Part shown: piece by piece, positions 1 through 8,420 of the stretch
Layout of the letters: each line of letters starts with the position of its first letter
How positions within the stretch are numbered: the stretch's first letter is position 1
Source: Geobacteraceae bacterium
GTDB taxonomy: Bacteria; Desulfobacterota; Desulfuromonadia; Geobacterales; Pseudopelobacteraceae
Assembly (NCBI GenBank): GCA_027404165.1
Contig: DAHZCG010000002.1
Span: 1-64,000, forward strand
Direction: 5' to 3'
DNA length: 64,000 nucleotides
Notes under the pieces: generated by a model
What the model saw: the letters and a program-made list of their open reading frames with translations, nothing else
Databases searched by the model: none
Told to the model about the DNA's origin: nothing
Made by a program: the position numbers and the translations under genes

Positions 1-219
1 TACCGGCTTCTATTGCGGGACGGATACAGACTTTGCTTGATTCTTTTGTAGCCGGAATACCGGCCATGTTGCAACGGATGCTGCTAATTCCGGCCTGGAA
101 ATACTGACTCAGAGCGTATAAACAAAAGCGTTACCACCGCTTATGTCGGTGCGAAAGTTGAGTAACTAACCGGAGAGAGGCCGTGTCCGTCATGGCCTCT
201 GGAGACACAGGATGCTGTT
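1..219. other. Region without a supported gene, with a hairpin
   Basis: No reading frame here carries a recognisable protein. All three plus-strand frames entering from the window edge stop within about 165 bases, so a tail of a gene from outside cannot be excluded or supported. A perfect 7-bp inverted repeat (AGAGGCC at 176-182, GGCCTCT at 194-200, 11-base loop) lies about 20 bases past the stop of the minus-strand lipoprotein gene. It could help end that transcript, but there is no T run after it on either strand. Confidence 0.4.
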
Positions 220-1962
220 TCATTCTCTAACGCAGGTAAAAGCTACTGGTGGTGGGAGCGGATTAAGTTGACCAGTAGATTGATCGGTTCCAGCCCCTGT
301 AGCTCTCTGGAGAGAGTCAACCATCAATGAGCCATGTACAACTTCTGTGTATTTAAAATTATAGTATCGCAGGTAGAAAGTACCATCTACTTCATTCAAA
401 GCTCCAGACTGAACCCCCCAATTCCACAAATAAAATAAACCGTCAACAACAGTCATGCCCTGAAAACTCATCCATGACTCTGAAGTGCAATAATACACAC
501 CATCATATCTGTGAGTAGATGCAGATGAATTTACAGTAAATTCGACAGGAGTAACTCCCTCAACGGCGACATTGATCATCAGAGTCCCTGCGGAATGAAT
601 ATAGCCTGACCAACTTGCATAGCCAAAACTATCAGTTTTTACGATTGTCATCACATCTGGCTTACCTGTACCTGTAGAATTAACCTTCAATACGGATAAG
701 GGATTTAGGTAAAAACTCCCGGTTGACGATGAAAAAGTTACCAATGTGTTCGAAACAGGATTACCAAGTACATCTGTTACTTTGACTACTAATGGTTGTG
801 ACAACAATGAATGTTGGTTTACGTTTTGAAAATCCCCAGATACTTTTGTAATCTGCGTTGCCGCACTAACTGGTACTTGAGCTGTTGCATTAATGGTTGC
901 GAGGTTGAGACCAGCTACTGCAGCGCTTAATGTCTGGTTTCCGACCAACTGTCCGAGAGTCCATGTTGTTGTGGCGGTTCCTAAAGCATCCGTAGTAACA
1001 GATTCGGGAGATGCTGAACCGCCATTGTCTGCTAAGAACGTTATTAAGATGTTTGGTACGGGATTACCATATGAGTCTGAAACAACGATCGTTATCGGGG
1101 ACGCTAGAGGTTGAAGTCGAGTTCCACTCTGACCGTTGCCTGAAGATATGCTGATCGACTGAGGAGGTCCTGCACTAGCAACCGCATCAAAAGCAGTAAA
1201 AACAACTGCTTTTCCTGATGAATCAACCGCGCTTATCTCAAGCCTGTTGACTCCTGCAGTAGTCCCCAGCGTCCAACGTTCTCTGACATAACCGTTTGCA
1301 TCTGAGGTTGCGGCACCTGCAGACACACTTCCACCGCCTGAAACTACATTAAAGTTAACGAGTTGGCCGGCTATTGGCTGCCCCTTACTGTTCTTAATCA
1401 AGGCCACCAGCGTATTGTGGAGTTCTGTACCGACAGCTGCTATTTGATTGTTTCCATCAATAACAGTAACCGTTGAGATCACCTTGTCAGTTGTTGCAGT
1501 TGTTGGACCTCCACTGTTAACGACTCCTATTTTATTTTTTTCAGTAAACCAGAGATTACCGTCAGGACCGGATGTGATACTGCTTGGATTACTCGCAGCT
1601 GTTGGAACGGTATACTCGGTAATCACTCCTGTCGGAGTGATCTTTCCTATTTTATTGCCATTTGTTTCTGTGAACCAGAGATTGCCGTCAATACCGGATA
1701 TGATACCAGCCGGTCTACTCCCAACCGTAGGAATAGAATACTCGGTGATTACTCCCGCGGTGGTTATCCTTCCGATTTTATTGCCATTTAATTCTGTGAA
1801 CCAGAGATTTCCGTCAGGGCCAGAAGTAATTTTCCAAGGAGTACACTTATTGGTTGGAACGGGATACTCAGTGATTATTCCTGCAGTGGTAATTTTTCCA
1901 ATATAGCCAAATTCATCTGCAAACCAGAGATTGCCGTCAGGACCGGCTGTAATGCCATTTGC
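220..1962 (-). CDS. 3' part of frameshifted lipoprotein (propeller blades 4-7 and Ig-like domains)
   Basis: This frame is open from the G run at 1962-1971 to the stop at 220. It holds the rest of blade 4, blades 5-7, then Big-1-type beta-sandwich repeats with typical segments (NSKGQPIAGQLVNFNV, SDSYGNPVPNILITF, TDVLGNPVSNTLVTF). No signal peptide or clear ribosome site exists for independent translation; the first usual start is a GTG at 1626, inside blade 7. It is best read as the continuation of the upstream part. Confidence 0.6.
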   Translation of the reverse strand, partial: ANGITAGPDGNLWFADEFGYIGKITTAGIITEYPVPTNKCTPWKITSGPDGNLWFTELNGNKIGRITTAGVITEYSIPTVGSRPAGIISGIDGNLWFTETNGNKIGKITPTGVITEYTVPTAASNPSSITSGPDGNLWFTEKNKIGVVNSGGPTTATTDKVISTVTVIDGNNQIAAVGTELHNTLVALIKNSKGQPIAGQLVNFNVVSGGGSVSAGAATSDANGYVRERWTLGTTAGVNRLEISAVDSSGKAVVFTAFDAVASAGPPQSISISSGNGQSGTRLQPLASPITIVVSDSYGNPVPNILITFLADNGGSASPESVTTDALGTATTTWTLGQLVGNQTLSAAVAGLNLATINATAQVPVSAATQITKVSGDFQNVNQHSLLSQPLVVKVTDVLGNPVSNTLVTFSSSTGSFYLNPLSVLKVNSTGTGKPDVMTIVKTDSFGYASWSGYIHSAGTLMINVAVEGVTPVEFTVNSSASTHRYDGVYYCTSESWMSFQGMTVVDGLFYLWNWGVQSGALNEVDGTFYLRYYNFKYTEVVHGSLMVDSLQRATGAGTDQSTGQLNPLPPPVAFTCVRE

Positions 1963-2447
1963 CCCCCCCCCAATGTGGGAATTGTATACATGGTGATAAC
2001 ACCAGATGTGGTAATTTTTCCAATAAATCCACCAAGTTTAGTAAACCAGAGGTTGCCATCAGGACCGGATGTTATATCGCCCACAAAACTAGCGACATAC
2101 ATGGTGATCACCCCTGACGTGGTTATCTTACCAATATAACCACCAATATCAGTAAACCAGAGATTACCGTCAGGACCAGAAGTAATATTATATGGAGAAC
2201 TCCCGACCACAGGAACGGCATACTCGGTGATTACTCCACCCGTTGTGATTTTTCCGATATATCCTTTTCCATCTGTATACCAGAGATTGCCGTCAGGCCC
2301 GGATGAGATAGCGTTTGGAGCGCTCCCAGACGCGGAGATGGCATACTCAGAGATTGAACCGGTTGGCGTGTGATCATTTCCACATCCGGCCAGTGATATA
2401 CTAATGATCAAACAAATTGATACGGCAAAGCTCAGCAGTAATCTCAT
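1875..2447 (-). CDS. 5' part of frameshifted lipoprotein (signal peptide and propeller blades 1-4)
   Basis: This is the reading frame as it stands, 190 residues. The N-terminus MRLLLSFAVS is followed by a hydrophobic stretch and the lipobox SLAGC, then three complete blades and the start of a fourth. After the G run at 1962-1971 the translation leaves the repeat pattern (QMALQPVLTA) and stops 29 codons later, so this end is not native. On its own the product would be a lipoprotein with an incomplete propeller. Confidence 0.7.
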   Translation of the reverse strand: MRLLLSFAVSICLIISISLAGCGNDHTPTGSISEYAISASGSAPNAISSGPDGNLWYTDGKGYIGKITTGGVITEYAVPVVGSSPYNITSGPDGNLWFTDIGGYIGKITTSGVITMYVASFVGDITSGPDGNLWFTKLGGFIGKITTSGVITMYTIPTLGGGQMALQPVLTAISGLQMNLAILEKLPLQE

Positions 2448-2474
2448 AATTTCCTCCATTTATTGCCTGTCAGC

Positions 2475-2546
2475 CGGGTAGAATGTGGGAACTCCCGCGG
2501 AGTCGGCCTGCACAACAGTTCGTCCGGTTCCGTATACGGCGGTTCA
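2475..2546 (-). mobile_element. Possible degenerate group II intron 3' end (domain V-VI-like)
   Basis: On the minus strand the segment starting at 2545 reads GAACCGCCGTATACGGAACC and runs on to a CTACCCG at 2475. As I recall it, this matches the layout of bacterial group II intron domain V followed by domain VI. The 3' strand of the domain V helix is altered (ACTGTTGTG where a functional element would have about ACGGTGGTG), so pairing is poor. No intron-encoded reverse transcriptase is nearby. If right, it is a dead remnant lying 5' of the lipoprotein gene. The match is from memory and not from a search. Confidence 0.4.
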
Positions 2547-2665
2547 TGAAACGCGATGTAGTCGCATAGACTGATTCTGAAGCGATATCAGACCAAGGTT
2601 TGTATTCAGAGTAACATCCTAATTATTTCTACTCAATTAAACATGCCCCCCCCGATCTTTATCAA

Positions 2666-2710
2666 AAACAAAAAACCGCCAAAACCGGCATAATTACCAG
2701 TTCAGCGGCC
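2666..2710 (-). terminator. Terminator-like hairpin on the minus strand
   Basis: On the minus strand CCGC and AACTGG pair with CCGGTT and GCGG, and the hairpin is followed by six T and a T-rich tract. It has the form of an intrinsic terminator, but no minus-strand gene lies upstream of it. It could end an unannotated RNA or insulate the lipoprotein gene from read-through. The rest of 2460-2963 holds the intron-like trace and the DUF3300 promoter; I see no further gene there. Confidence 0.4.
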
Positions 2711-2894
2711 TTTATTATTGTCTGTTTGTCCCATCATTTGTATATCTCCACCATATAGCATATTGCCGATTATAAGGATCAATTCGTTAAGGAACCAAAA
2801 TTTGCCTCACTCTACCCCACCACCACCCGCCTGTCAAAGGAAACCATGGACATCCCATCCCGCTCCGTGGATGGATCCGGGCACGAATGCAGCG

Positions 2895-2923
2895 ATAACA
2901 TCTTACCATTCCCGTGGTATAAT
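2895..2923 (+). promoter_or_regulatory. Candidate sigma-70 promoter for the DUF3300-DUF2950 pair
   Basis: A perfect TATAAT at 2918-2923 lies 17 bases after ATAACA (2895-2900; four of six matches to TTGACA). It is 40 bases ahead of the chosen ATG at 2964. Confidence 0.5.
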
Positions 2924-2963
2924 AACGGTATCTGAACGACGTAATCACGTCAAAGGAGACCAT

Positions 2964-4232
2964 ATGAGAGCTGCACGAGTAGCATTGTGCGGGATGGCGG
3001 TGATCATGCTTGCCATGCCCGTGATGCCGACGGGGATACTGGCGCAGGAAGCCGGCGATGTCGATCAGTCCTACCGCTTCAACAGGGAAGAACTGGCCCA
3101 GATGCTGGCGCCGATCGCGCTCTACCCCGATGCCCTGACCGCCCAGATCCTGATGGCGTCCACCTATCCGCTGGAGGTGGTAGAGGCGGACCGCTGGCGC
3201 AGCCGAAACAGCGGGCTGAGCGAAAGCGAGCTGGACAGCGCCCTGCAGGACAAGCCTTGGGACCCCAGCATCAAGGCGCTCTGCCACTTTCCTCAGATCC
3301 TTTCCTCCATGAGCGAAAAACTGGACCAGACCCTCAAACTGGGGGATGCCTTTCTGGGGCAGGAGCAGGAGGTCATGGCCACGATCCAGGAACTGCGCCG
3401 CAAGGCCCAGGAACTGGGGCACCTCAACAACACCGCCGAACAGAAGGTGATTGTGGATCCGGATGCTATCCGGATCGAACCGGTCAACCCGGACGTGGTC
3501 TACGTACCGGTCTATGATCCGGCCTACGTCTACGGTCCCTGGTGGTATCCGGACTATCCCCCCTATTACTGGTATTACCCGCCCGGCTTCTACAGTGGGG
3601 CCTACGTCAGCTTCAGTCCCGGCATCTACCTCGGTTTCGACCTCTTCTCCTGGGTCCGGTTCGACTGGAGGGTGCATCGTATCCATGTGGATATCGACCG
3701 GACCGGCAGGTTCAACCGCCAGCGTTTCGACCGGCGGGATGATGGGGGGTTCTGGCGGCACAACCCGCGACACCGCCGGGGGGTTGCCTACCGCGACATG
3801 CGAACCAGCGAACGCTACGGATCGCGGCCGACCCGGATAGAACCATACAACCGGGAACGCCGCGGCTATCCGCAGCAGCAGATCGACCGTCAACAGCGAA
3901 CGCCACAGGTCGGCTCCCCGCGCGGGGATCGGGCGACACCCCCGGCGTTGCGCCAGGAACCGACCCGCCAGCGGCCGTCTGAAATCCGCCCGGAACGGAT
4001 CGAGACACCCCGCTTCAGGACCGAAGGGCTCAGGCCGCAGCAACCGGTGATTCGCGAATCGTCCCCCTTCCGGGGGATCGGTGCAGGCAGTTTCGAGCGC
4101 AAGGCCGCTGAACGGGGCGGGATCAGCATCCGCAGCGGGCAGTTCCAGCAGCGGCAGGACTTTGGAGGCTCGCGCGGCGACGGTGGGCAGCAGCGCCGGG
4201 AAGATCGCGGCTCACGCGGCGGCCGGAGATGA
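2964..4232 (+). CDS. DUF3300 family envelope protein
   Basis: A 422-residue exported protein of the DUF3300 family, whose function is not established. The start at 2964 is set by AAAGGAGA six bases upstream; the frame is open further 5' but lacks another ribosome site. A signal peptide ends near LAQEAGD, then comes the conserved domain (MLAPIALYPDALTAQILMAS, then PWDPSIKALCHFPQIL). Next is an aromatic segment rich in Tyr, Trp and Pro (around residues 180-225), and finally about 190 residues of very basic, Gln/Pro/Gly-rich low-complexity sequence ending in RGG-like repeats. It is followed at once by a DUF2950 gene; these two families commonly sit together, which suggests a joint role in the envelope. 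The tail looks disordered. Confidence 0.85.
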   Translation: MRAARVALCGMAVIMLAMPVMPTGILAQEAGDVDQSYRFNREELAQMLAPIALYPDALTAQILMASTYPLEVVEADRWRSRNSGLSESELDSALQDKPWDPSIKALCHFPQILSSMSEKLDQTLKLGDAFLGQEQEVMATIQELRRKAQELGHLNNTAEQKVIVDPDAIRIEPVNPDVVYVPVYDPAYVYGPWWYPDYPPYYWYYPPGFYSGAYVSFSPGIYLGFDLFSWVRFDWRVHRIHVDIDRTGRFNRQRFDRRDDGGFWRHNPRHRRGVAYRDMRTSERYGSRPTRIEPYNRERRGYPQQQIDRQQRTPQVGSPRGDRATPPALRQEPTRQRPSEIRPERIETPRFRTEGLRPQQPVIRESSPFRGIGAGSFERKAAERGGISIRSGQFQQRQDFGGSRGDGGQQRREDRGSRGGRR

Positions 4233-4276
4233 CGGCGCTCCGTTGCAGGCACTCTGACACCCCACAGGGAGGATGT

Positions 4277-5287
4277 ATGTATACACCAGTGAACGCGCGC
4301 ACGAAGGTCGCAGGGGGATGGCTGGCCGTGCTGGCCGGTATCAGCGCCCTGCTGCTGACGGTAATTCTCGCCGCCGATTGCCAGGCGGCCGGCCTGCGAC
4401 AGAAACGCTTTGCAACCCCCGAACAGGCGGCCCTGGCGCTGGTCGAGGCAGCCAAAAGCGATGATCTGAAGGGCATGCTGGCCATACTGGGACCGGGCAG
4501 CCGGGAGTTGATCTATTCGGGCGACGGTGTGGCCGACAACGCCGGACGTGACCGGTTTGTGGCGGCTTACGAGCAGAAGCACACCCTGGCAGTAAAAAAC
4601 AGCACCACCCGTCTCCTGCAGATCGGCGCCGATGACTGGCCACTGCCGATCCCGATCGTCAAGAGGAAGAACGGCTGGGGCTTCGATGCCGGTAAGGGCA
4701 AGCAGGAGATCCTGAAGCGCAGGGTCGGCCGCAACGAACTGCGGGTGATCGAGGTGCTGGATGCCTATGTGGACGCCCAGCAGGAATACGCCAGCAAGGA
4801 TTGCCGGGGGGGCGGGAAGGTGGAATTCGCCCAGTGCATTATCAGCTCCCCGGGCACCCATGACGGCCTGTACTGGGAAGACCGGAAGAGCGAGCAGCAG
4901 AGCCCGCTGGGACCGTTGATGGCACGCGCGGCCAGGGAAGGCTATGACACCAAAAACGGCAACCGGTCACCGTTCTACGGTTACTACTTCAAGGTCCTGA
5001 CCGGCCAGGGACCCAGTGCCGTGGGGGGCAGTTACCAGTATGTGGTCAAGGGCAGGATGATCCTCGGCTTTGCCATGATCGCCTATCCGGCTGAATACGG
5101 CAATTCCGGTGTCATGACCTTTATGGTCAATCAGGCGGGTGTTATCTACGAGAAGAATCTCGGCAAGGGAACGCTCCGGCTGGCCGAGCGAACCACACTC
5201 TTTAATCCGGGCAAGGGCTGGAAAAAGGTGACACGGACGGAACCGTCCCGCCGGAAAATAGCCTCCCCGGCAGGGACGAAGCCGTAA
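4277..5287 (+). CDS. DUF2950 family protein
   Basis: A 336-residue protein of the DUF2950 family, function unknown. Its start is placed at 4277 because GGGAGG precedes it; an ATG at 4229 overlapping the DUF3300 stop has no ribosome site. A transmembrane or signal segment (WLAVLAGISALLLTVILAADC) is followed by the family domain (RFATPEQAALALVEAAKSDD, then LKGMLAILGPG). Later conserved parts include FYGYYFKVLTGQGP and AYPAEYGNSGVMTFMVN. It lies 44 bases after DUF3300 and is probably co-transcribed with it. The Cys at the end of the hydrophobic stretch could be a lipidation site, but the lipobox is poor. Confidence 0.85.
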   Translation: MYTPVNARTKVAGGWLAVLAGISALLLTVILAADCQAAGLRQKRFATPEQAALALVEAAKSDDLKGMLAILGPGSRELIYSGDGVADNAGRDRFVAAYEQKHTLAVKNSTTRLLQIGADDWPLPIPIVKRKNGWGFDAGKGKQEILKRRVGRNELRVIEVLDAYVDAQQEYASKDCRGGGKVEFAQCIISSPGTHDGLYWEDRKSEQQSPLGPLMARAAREGYDTKNGNRSPFYGYYFKVLTGQGPSAVGGSYQYVVKGRMILGFAMIAYPAEYGNSGVMTFMVNQAGVIYEKNLGKGTLRLAERTTLFNPGKGWKKVTRTEPSRRKIASPAGTKP

Positions 5288-5365
5288 GCGGGACAGACCG
5301 GCAGACGGTGGTGGCGAGGAACAGGCGGTGGACCAGGTGTGGCACGACAATCCGGGAGCCGGAAG

Positions 5366-5977
5366 TCAGGGGGCGCTGAGGCCTGAAATCCGGCGTAGCG
5401 CTTCGTCCGTTGAGCAGAAGATCGCCCCGGCGCGCTCCATCTCGTCCAGTGCCGTGTCCGAATCGCCTGCCGCCAGATCCACACCGGCGATGGCATCGGT
5501 CAGCAGCACGACCTCAAGCCCGGCTTTACGGGCATCCAGCACCGATGAACGAACACAATAGTCGGTTGCCAGTCCACCGACAACCAGCTGCTTCACGCGC
5601 AGACACGCCAGAATCTCCCCCAGCGGATTCCCGGCCGCGTCCTGGCCGGCGAAAGCCGAATAGGCATCCTCATCCGGATCGATGCCCTTGGAGATGACCA
5701 CGGTCCCTGCCGGCAGGCGCAGGGCGGGATGAAAGGCGGCGCCGGGGGTCTCCCGCACGCAGTGGGGCGGCCAGATGCCGCCGGACCCGCTGAAATGCCT
5801 GGTGAGCGGCGGATGCCAGTCACGGCTTGCCAGGACCGGCAAGCCTGCCGCTGCAAAGCCTGCGGCCATCCGATTGAGCGGTTCGACCACCCGGTCCCCG
5901 CCCGGAACCGCCAGGGCGCCATCCGGACAGAAATCATTCTGTACATCCACAATCAACAGCGCCGCCCCTTTCTGCAT
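5366..5977 (-). CDS. pncA: Nicotinamidase (isochorismatase family)
   Basis: Hydrolyses nicotinamide to nicotinate and ammonia, the first step of NAD salvage in the cytoplasm. The 203-residue protein has the isochorismatase fold with the catalytic Asp in LLIVDVQNDF, the metal-binding DWH plus H in SRDWHPPLTRHF, the Lys in VVISKGID and the nucleophilic Cys in GGLATDYCVRSS. The ATG at 5977 is one base after the pncB stop and has AAGGTGG ahead of it. The next enzyme in the pathway, pncB, is directly upstream, so the two form an operon that turns nicotinamide into nicotinate mononucleotide. Confidence 0.9.
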   Translation of the reverse strand: MQKGAALLIVDVQNDFCPDGALAVPGGDRVVEPLNRMAAGFAAAGLPVLASRDWHPPLTRHFSGSGGIWPPHCVRETPGAAFHPALRLPAGTVVISKGIDPDEDAYSAFAGQDAAGNPLGEILACLRVKQLVVGGLATDYCVRSSVLDARKAGLEVVLLTDAIAGVDLAAGDSDTALDEMERAGAIFCSTDEALRRISGLSAP

Positions 5978-5978
5978 G

Positions 5979-7406
5979 TCACACCACCTTTTTTCCGAGT
6001 TCATCGATCAACGAACCCTGGAGACATTTCAGCCGTTCCGAAATGGATACCTTGTAGATATGGGGGTTGATCAGCCGCAGGCAGCCGCTCGGCAGCAGGG
6101 ATAGCTCACCCCGGCAGCGGTTTGCCATGCAATCCAGCGCTTCGGCAGCGGTCGTGCGCAGGCCGCCGGACATCACCACCCGGCGCAGATCCGTCATGCG
6201 GGCCGTTGCCGGCAGCGTGGTGCGCCGCAAGGGGTTGGTGGGATCATAGACCGTCTCCCCGCCCTGCGGCAGCTCATCAACCAGGCAGACCACATCCTGT
6301 ATGAAACGGCCGCCGGGCTCCGCACACCTGAGAACGCGTTTTTTACCCGGCAGGGTGGATTTGGCAATATCGCCGGTAATCTTCAGCTTGGGCGTGCCAT
6401 CGATCTCCACCAGCTTGTATACTCCGCCCAGGGCGCCGCCGCCTTCACCGGAGCAGGTCGCCAGCTTGGTGCCGACCGCGAAGATATCCACCTGTCCGGC
6501 TTCGCTGCGGATCGACTCGATCACGAATTCATCCAGATCATTCGAGACCACGATCTTCACCGCGCTGAAAGCGGCCTCGTCCAGCATGCGCCTGGCCTCG
6601 CGTGAAAGGTAGGCCAAATCGCCCGAGTCAATGCGGATGCCGCGCAGCTCATGCCCACGCTCGCGCAGCTCGCGGGCAACGGTGATGGCGTTCGGCAGGC
6701 CGCTTTTCAAGGTGTCGTAGGTATCCACCAGCAGGATGGTGCTGTCCGGAAACGTCTCGGCGTAGGCCCGGAAAGCGGCCAGTTCATCGGGAAAGGCCTG
6801 GATCCAGCTATGGGCCTGGGTGCCTCGCAGGGGTAGCCCGAACAGCTTGCCGGCCAGAACATTGCTGCTGCCATGACTCCCGCCCACACAGGCCGCCCGC
6901 GAGGCGGACAAGCCGCCATCCGGCCCCTGGGCACGCCGCAGCCCGAATTCGACCACCTCGGCGCCATTGGCGGCGTGGCAGATACGGGCCGCCTTGGTAG
7001 CCGTCAGGGTCTGAAAATTGATGATCGTCAGCAGGGCCGTCTCGACAAACTGGGCCTCCGCCAGGGTCCCTTCCACGGTCACAAGCGGCTCGTTGGCAAA
7101 GACCAGCGTACCTTCCGGCGGCGCCGTCACCCGGCCACGAAACCTGAAACCGCGCAGATACTCGATGAAACCCGGCTTGAACAGGCCCAGGCCGTCCAGG
7201 AATCCCAGGTCGTCTTCCGTAAAGCGCAGCTGCTCCAGAAAACCCAATGCCGGCTCAAGACCGGCAAAGACCGCATAGCCACCCTCAAAGGGGTTGTTGC
7301 GGAAATAGAGATCGAACACGGCCGGTTTGTCTGCCAGACCTTCTTCAAGGTAACCGGCCAGCATGGTCAGTTCATAGAGATCGGTCAGAAGTGGCGAGTG
7401 GCTCAT
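5979..7406 (-). CDS. pncB: Nicotinate phosphoribosyltransferase
   Basis: Condenses nicotinate with PRPP to form nicotinate mononucleotide in NAD salvage. The 475-residue product shows the family features: N-terminal [15 protein letters not shown], then [40 protein letters not shown] and the phosphate-binding region [13 protein letters not shown]. Start taken at 7406: it is one base after the stop of a small upstream ORF (7408) and begins the conserved N-terminus. In-frame ATGs at 7430 and 7490 would add unconserved residues. No strong ribosome site precedes 7406, which fits translational coupling to the small ORF. pncA follows. Confidence 0.9.
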   Translation of the reverse strand: MSHSPLLTDLYELTMLAGYLEEGLADKPAVFDLYFRNNPFEGGYAVFAGLEPALGFLEQLRFTEDDLGFLDGLGLFKPGFIEYLRGFRFRGRVTAPPEGTLVFANEPLVTVEGTLAEAQFVETALLTIINFQTLTATKAARICHAANGAEVVEFGLRRAQGPDGGLSASRAACVGGSHGSSNVLAGKLFGLPLRGTQAHSWIQAFPDELAAFRAYAETFPDSTILLVDTYDTLKSGLPNAITVARELRERGHELRGIRIDSGDLAYLSREARRMLDEAAFSAVKIVVSNDLDEFVIESIRSEAGQVDIFAVGTKLATCSGEGGGALGGVYKLVEIDGTPKLKITGDIAKSTLPGKKRVLRCAEPGGRFIQDVVCLVDELPQGGETVYDPTNPLRRTTLPATARMTDLRRVVMSGGLRTTAAEALDCMANRCRGELSLLPSGCLRLINPHIYKVSISERLKCLQGSLIDELGKKVV

Positions 7407-7407
7407 A

Positions 7408-7614
7408 TCAGTTCGGGAAATCGTAGTCATTGCTGAGATACAGCAAGACCGTCGCACAGGCCTCAGGCCCCGGCCCGGACATCGTAGCACATAACCCCGT
7501 CAAGAGCGGGTGGGCTCCCACGACGTGCAACGAATACGTAATGCCCTGGTTATGTATCGGGCCTTCTGCCCGGTGTCGATCTGAATTGCTCACGGTATCG
7601 TACAAGCGCGCCAT
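7408..7614 (-). CDS. Small hypothetical protein (68 aa) coupled to pncB
   Basis: A short frame starting MARLYDTVSN with a good ribosome site (AAGGGAGA, 5 bases before the ATG) and ending at 7408, so that its stop lies one base before the pncB ATG. pncB itself has no good ribosome site, so this ORF may serve to load ribosomes on pncB. I do not recognise the sequence: one His/Pro/Gly-rich central part (VVGAHPLLTGLCATMSGPGP), no membrane segment. It could be a real small protein, a leader peptide or chance; a plus-strand frame of similar length overlaps it (7430-7681) but has no such context. Confidence 0.5.
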   Translation of the reverse strand: MARLYDTVSNSDRHRAEGPIHNQGITYSLHVVGAHPLLTGLCATMSGPGPEACATVLLYLSNDYDFPN

Positions 7615-7728
7615 GTATTCTCCCTTTTTGAGATCCGTTACAAAGCGGCCTCTCCACCCCAGCACGCTCTGCAATTTTTGAGTTCCGCCGGATACTGCAC
7701 GTCTGCGACCGGCTTAACAGCGATTTTT

Positions 7729-8187
7729 TCATCCCAAAGCGTGCCGGTGCGGCGGGTCTGGCACCTCTTTCGCGATGTTGGCCACGGTAAGACGCGAGAT
7801 GCAGACCAGCTTCTCCTGCTCGTTGAAAATCCTGATCTCCCAGACCTGGGTGGTCTTGCCCACATGAATGGGGGTGGTGATACCGGTTACCCAGCCGGCG
7901 CTTACCGGGCGGATATGATTGGCGTTAATTTCGAGGCCGACGATCCGCTGTGTCTCCCGGTCGATGCACATGCCGGCCGCAATGCTTCCCAAGGTCTCGG
8001 CCAGCGCGGCCGAGGCGCCGCCATGCAGAATGCCGGCGGTCTGTTTGGTCTTCGCGTCCACCGGCATCCGTGCCTTCACATAATCATCACCGATCTCCAG
8101 ATATTCGATACCCAGCTGTTCCATCAGGGTATTCCGGGACCGCTCCCTGAGCTGATCCAGCGTTAGCGGGGATTTCCATGGTGCCAT
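7729..8187 (-). CDS. Hotdog-fold acyl-CoA thioesterase, MenI/YdiI type
   Basis: A 152-residue hotdog-fold thioesterase. Its sequence follows E. coli YdiI (MenI) closely over most of its length: ARMPVDAKTKQTAGILHGGA, ALAETLGSIAAGMCI, VGLEINANHIRPVS and QVWEIRIF. The conserved LHGGAS..LAE signature carries the catalytic Glu. YdiI/MenI hydrolyses 1,4-dihydroxy-2-naphthoyl-CoA in menaquinone synthesis but also acts on other aryl- and acyl-CoAs. No men genes are nearby, so the substrate here is open. The ATG at 8187 has GGAA upstream; an upstream TTG at 8214 is less likely. A His/Pro tail (PDPPHRHALG) extends past the family end. Confidence 0.85.
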   Translation of the reverse strand: MAPWKSPLTLDQLRERSRNTLMEQLGIEYLEIGDDYVKARMPVDAKTKQTAGILHGGASAALAETLGSIAAGMCIDRETQRIVGLEINANHIRPVSAGWVTGITTPIHVGKTTQVWEIRIFNEQEKLVCISRLTVANIAKEVPDPPHRHALG

Positions 8188-8420
8188 GTTTGCTGTTCCT
8201 TCTTCCTCGGTCAAAATCAGTTCTCTCGTGCTCTATTGTATTCATATCAAAACATGCGGCTGGCGGGTTGCGTGCGTGCGGCAGACGGGGGTGGGACCGG
8301 CGGTAACGGCGCTCCCTTTCCGGAGCTACGACGCCTGAACCGGCCGGACCGGTGCCCTGGCCATGCCCCTCTGCCTTCGGCAACAAGGCCCGGCACAGGG
8401 CGCCAAAGCATAACCCTTCG

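Larger units (their letters stand above)
220..2447 (-). pseudogene. Frameshifted lipoprotein gene: Vgb-type seven-blade propeller plus Big-1 Ig-like domains
   Basis: Read as one gene, this encodes an exported lipoprotein of about 742 residues. A signal peptide ends in a lipobox (SLAGC); seven repeats of a virginiamycin-B-lyase-like blade (core SGPDGNLWFT, then IGKITT-GVIT) follow, then about three Big-1 Ig-like domains and a unique C-terminus. The frame breaks in blade 4 at a run of ten G on the coding strand (plus-strand C at 1962-1971). One extra G restores both the frame and the usual 18-residue spacing between blades; removing two G restores the frame but leaves the blade one residue short. 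Downstream of the run the second frame is open to the stop at 220. Start chosen at 2447 because GGAGG lies just ahead of it; the ATG at 2459 sits before that site. Function is unknown; a surface adhesin or binding role is inference. The break may be real, phase-variable or a sequencing error. Confidence 0.75.

Noticed and set aside
1448..1906. 152-codon plus-strand frame with internal repeats
   Set aside because: The repeats are the reverse complement of the propeller blades of the lipoprotein gene.
2646..2653. Run of eight C upstream of the lipoprotein gene
   Set aside because: It is in non-coding sequence about 200 bases from the start and outside any promoter that I can define, so no role can be argued.
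2787..4043. 418-codon minus-strand frame
   Set aside because: It is antisense to the DUF3300 gene; its length comes from that gene's GC-rich codon use, and it has no ribosome site or recognisable domain.
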